Shown here: positions 5,602-6,002 of the stretch, piece after piece
How the letters are laid out: the number at the start of each line of letters is the position of its first letter
Numbering within the stretch: position 1 is the stretch's first letter
Source: Cytophagales bacterium
GTDB lineage: Bacteria; Bacteroidota; Bacteroidia; Cytophagales; Cyclobacteriaceae
Assembly: GCA_024643485.1 (NCBI GenBank)
Contig: JAHEMU010000184.1
Coordinates: 1-6,002 of the forward strand
Length of the DNA stretch: 6,002 bases
Direction of reading: 5' to 3'
The notes under the pieces: model-generated
Databases searched by the model: none
What the model was told of the DNA's origin: nothing
What the model saw: the letters and a program-made list of their open reading frames with translations, nothing else
Translations under genes and position numbers: made by a program

Positions 5602-6002
5602 TTCGCTCATATCTCTATTCTTTACAATTCCTGCTAAACGATCTCTTACCATTTCGGCAGTAATGGCAATCTTGGCGTTCTCTCCAATAATTTCAGGCAC
5701 ATCGTAAAGAAATTCATTCAAAAGCCTACTCATCACGGTATGTAATCGTCTGGCTCCAATATTTTCAATTTCGGAATTGATTTGGAACGCGATTGCAGCA
5801 ATTTCATGTAATGATTCGTCATTAAAGGAAAGCTCTACTGCTTCTGCTTCAAACAACGCCTGATATTGCTTCGTTAGGGCGTTTCGAGGCTCTTTTAGAA
5901 TTTGATAAAAATTCTCTTCGGTTAAACTCTCTAATTCCACACGAATTGGAAAGCGCCCTTGAAGTTCTGGAATTAAGTCGCTTGGCTTTGAAACGTGAAA
6001 GG
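5590..6002 (-). CDS. hslU: HslU, ATPase subunit of the HslUV protease (C-terminal part, cut by window edge)
   Basis: AAA+ unfoldase that feeds proteins into the HslV peptidase in the cytoplasm. The last 136 residues are visible; the reading frame is open to the window edge, so the GTG at 5940 (Val in PIRVEL) is an internal codon, not a start. Visible: SKPSDLIPELQGRFPIRVEL (residues 4-23 of the fragment), which holds the arginine finger matching E. coli Arg325 and the nearby Glu321; then LTEENFYQILKEPRNALTKQY; then ENIGARRLHTVM, the sensor-2 region whose first Arg falls on E. coli Arg393 with no gap needed; and the C-terminal tail DMSEFIL, the segment that inserts into HslV to activate it. The Walker motifs and the I domain lie outside the window. 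hslV is not seen on the downstream side, where ppc follows. The TAG stop sits partly in the loop of a small inverted repeat. Confidence 0.96.
   Translation of the reverse strand, partial: FHVSKPSDLIPELQGRFPIRVELESLTEENFYQILKEPRNALTKQYQALFEAEAVELSFNDESLHEIAAIAFQINSEIENIGARRLHTVMSRLLNEFLYDVPEIIGENAKIAITAEMVRDRLAGIVKNRDMSEFIL

Noticed and set aside
5462..5707. 81-codon plus-strand open frame between ppc and hslU
   Set aside because: Its second half is antisense to the conserved HslU C-terminus and its first half is low-complexity AT-rich sequence; no motif supports it.
5938..5940. GTG as a start codon for a separate 116-residue protein
   Set aside because: The frame continues upstream to the window edge with the conserved HslU sequence SKPSDLIPELQGRFPIR, so this GTG is the Val codon of PIRVEL.
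1..6002. Mobile element, CRISPR array, tRNA/rRNA, toxin-antitoxin or defence system
   Set aside because: No transposase, integrase, direct-repeat array, cloverleaf or defence motif was seen on either strand; nearly all sequence is accounted for by housekeeping genes.

Overview
The window is compact, AT-rich bacterial chromosome that looks like Bacteroidota, probably a Flavobacteriales or Cytophagales relative. The evidence is the small acidic DUF2795 protein, the Bacteroidota-type phosphoenolpyruvate carboxylase (TAHPTQFYPG near the N-terminus, NASRNSA at the C-terminus), promoter boxes of the TAnnTTTG type, and the absence of clear Shine-Dalgarno sites. This placement is an inference from protein character; no rRNA or other taxonomic marker is present.

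Layout: (1) 1-581, minus strand: the 5' part of a MacB/FtsX-type ABC transporter permease gene that runs off the left edge. (2) 582-690: a divergent promoter region with two overlapping TAnnTTTG boxes facing opposite ways and a 9-bp inverted repeat bracketing them. (3) 691-2417, plus strand: a tight two-gene operon, queA (queuosine tRNA modification) and ispD (MEP isoprenoid pathway), joined by a 1-nt stop/start overlap. (4) 2414-2635, minus strand: a DUF2795 gene that overlaps the end of ispD by 4 nt, tail to tail. (5) 2636-2792: a perfect hairpin plus U-tract that should terminate ppc, next to a likely promoter for the DUF2795 gene. (6) 2793-5345, minus strand: ppc, complete. (7) 5346-5589: an AT-rich leader with short repeats and no gene. 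(8) 5590-6002, minus strand: the 3' end of hslU, cut by the right edge.

The genes are mostly housekeeping: tRNA modification, isoprenoid precursor synthesis, anaplerotic CO2 fixation and proteolysis. They do not form one pathway. I found no mobile element, CRISPR array, RNA gene, defence locus or evidence of a new system. The points most worth a second look are the operator-like repeat between the permease and queA, the unstudied acidic DUF2795 protein, and the changed catalytic-loop residues of the PEP carboxylase.
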